Origin: Chrysomallon squamiferum
Taxonomy: Eukaryota; Mollusca; Gastropoda; Neomphalida; Peltospiridae
Reading direction: 5' to 3'
NCBI GenBank assembly: GCA_012295275.1
Contig: CM022678.1
Span: forward strand, 6,081,059-6,096,058
Length of the DNA: 15,000 nucleotides
In this document: one piece after another, positions 14,862 to 15,000 of the stretch
Layout: every line of letters starts with the position of its first letter
Numbering within the stretch: the stretch's first letter is position 1
Position numbers and translations under genes: made by a program
The notes under the pieces: model-generated
Seen by the model: only the letters and a program-made list of their open reading frames with translations
Told to the model about the DNA's origin: nothing
Databases searched by the model: none

Positions 14862-15000
14862 GTATACTAAGCTGCCAAGCAAATATTTCACGTCGTTACG
14901 GACTTAGCAACTTGAAACAACTCTACGTATTTGCTACTACAAAATAGCAACTTAACACGACAGCTTACACTCACGGTAATTTGGAAAATATATTATTCTA

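Overview
The window is animal nuclear DNA. It carries a multi-exon gene with GT-AG introns and matching exon phases, a seven-transmembrane GPCR, very AT-rich non-coding sequence, and an extreme load of simple repeats. The kinase exons look like an invertebrate PI4KB. The repeat load and AT-richness would suit a mollusc or another lophotrochozoan, but the sequence does not settle the taxon.

Left part (1-6288, + strand): the 3' portion of a phosphatidylinositol 4-kinase beta gene (PI4KB; fwd in Drosophila). Seven exons can be placed: 1-120, 1370-1464, 2799/2801-2981, 3561-3826, 4533-4668, 5406-5526 and 6104-6288. Together they encode the end of the region before the kinase domain, the start of the linker and the whole catalytic domain to the stop codon. 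The N-terminal half lies left of the window. The five kinase-domain exons are intact and join in phase. Two places upstream are less clean: an apparent one-base frame break near position 12, and an ambiguous end to the second exon around 1464, where the regulatory linker should begin. The intron before exon 2 holds the most unusual structure in the window, a ~110-bp tandem repeat that has copied the exon's own splice acceptor and first ~16 coding bases five times.

Middle (6289-12395): AT-rich 3' UTR and intergenic DNA with no recognisable gene. It contains a degenerate 70-110 bp minisatellite directly after the PI4KB stop, a ~45-51 bp degenerate tandem array at 8817-9310, and many homopolymer and di- to pentanucleotide tracts.

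Right part: an intronless ORF on the minus strand (13480 to 12401) encodes a 359-residue class A GPCR with all the core activation motifs but no family assignment I can make. It is convergent with PI4KB. Its base composition is much richer in G+C than anything around it. It has a glutamate at position 3.32, an aspartate-rich third extracellular loop, and four perfect TGACGTCA palindromes between its second codon and its stop. Beyond it (13500-14860) lie long (GA)n, (GT)n and trinucleotide tracts. The last ~140 bases are unique sequence with no feature I recognise.

The two genes have no evident functional link. Most long open frames in the window are by-products of microsatellites and were not annotated.
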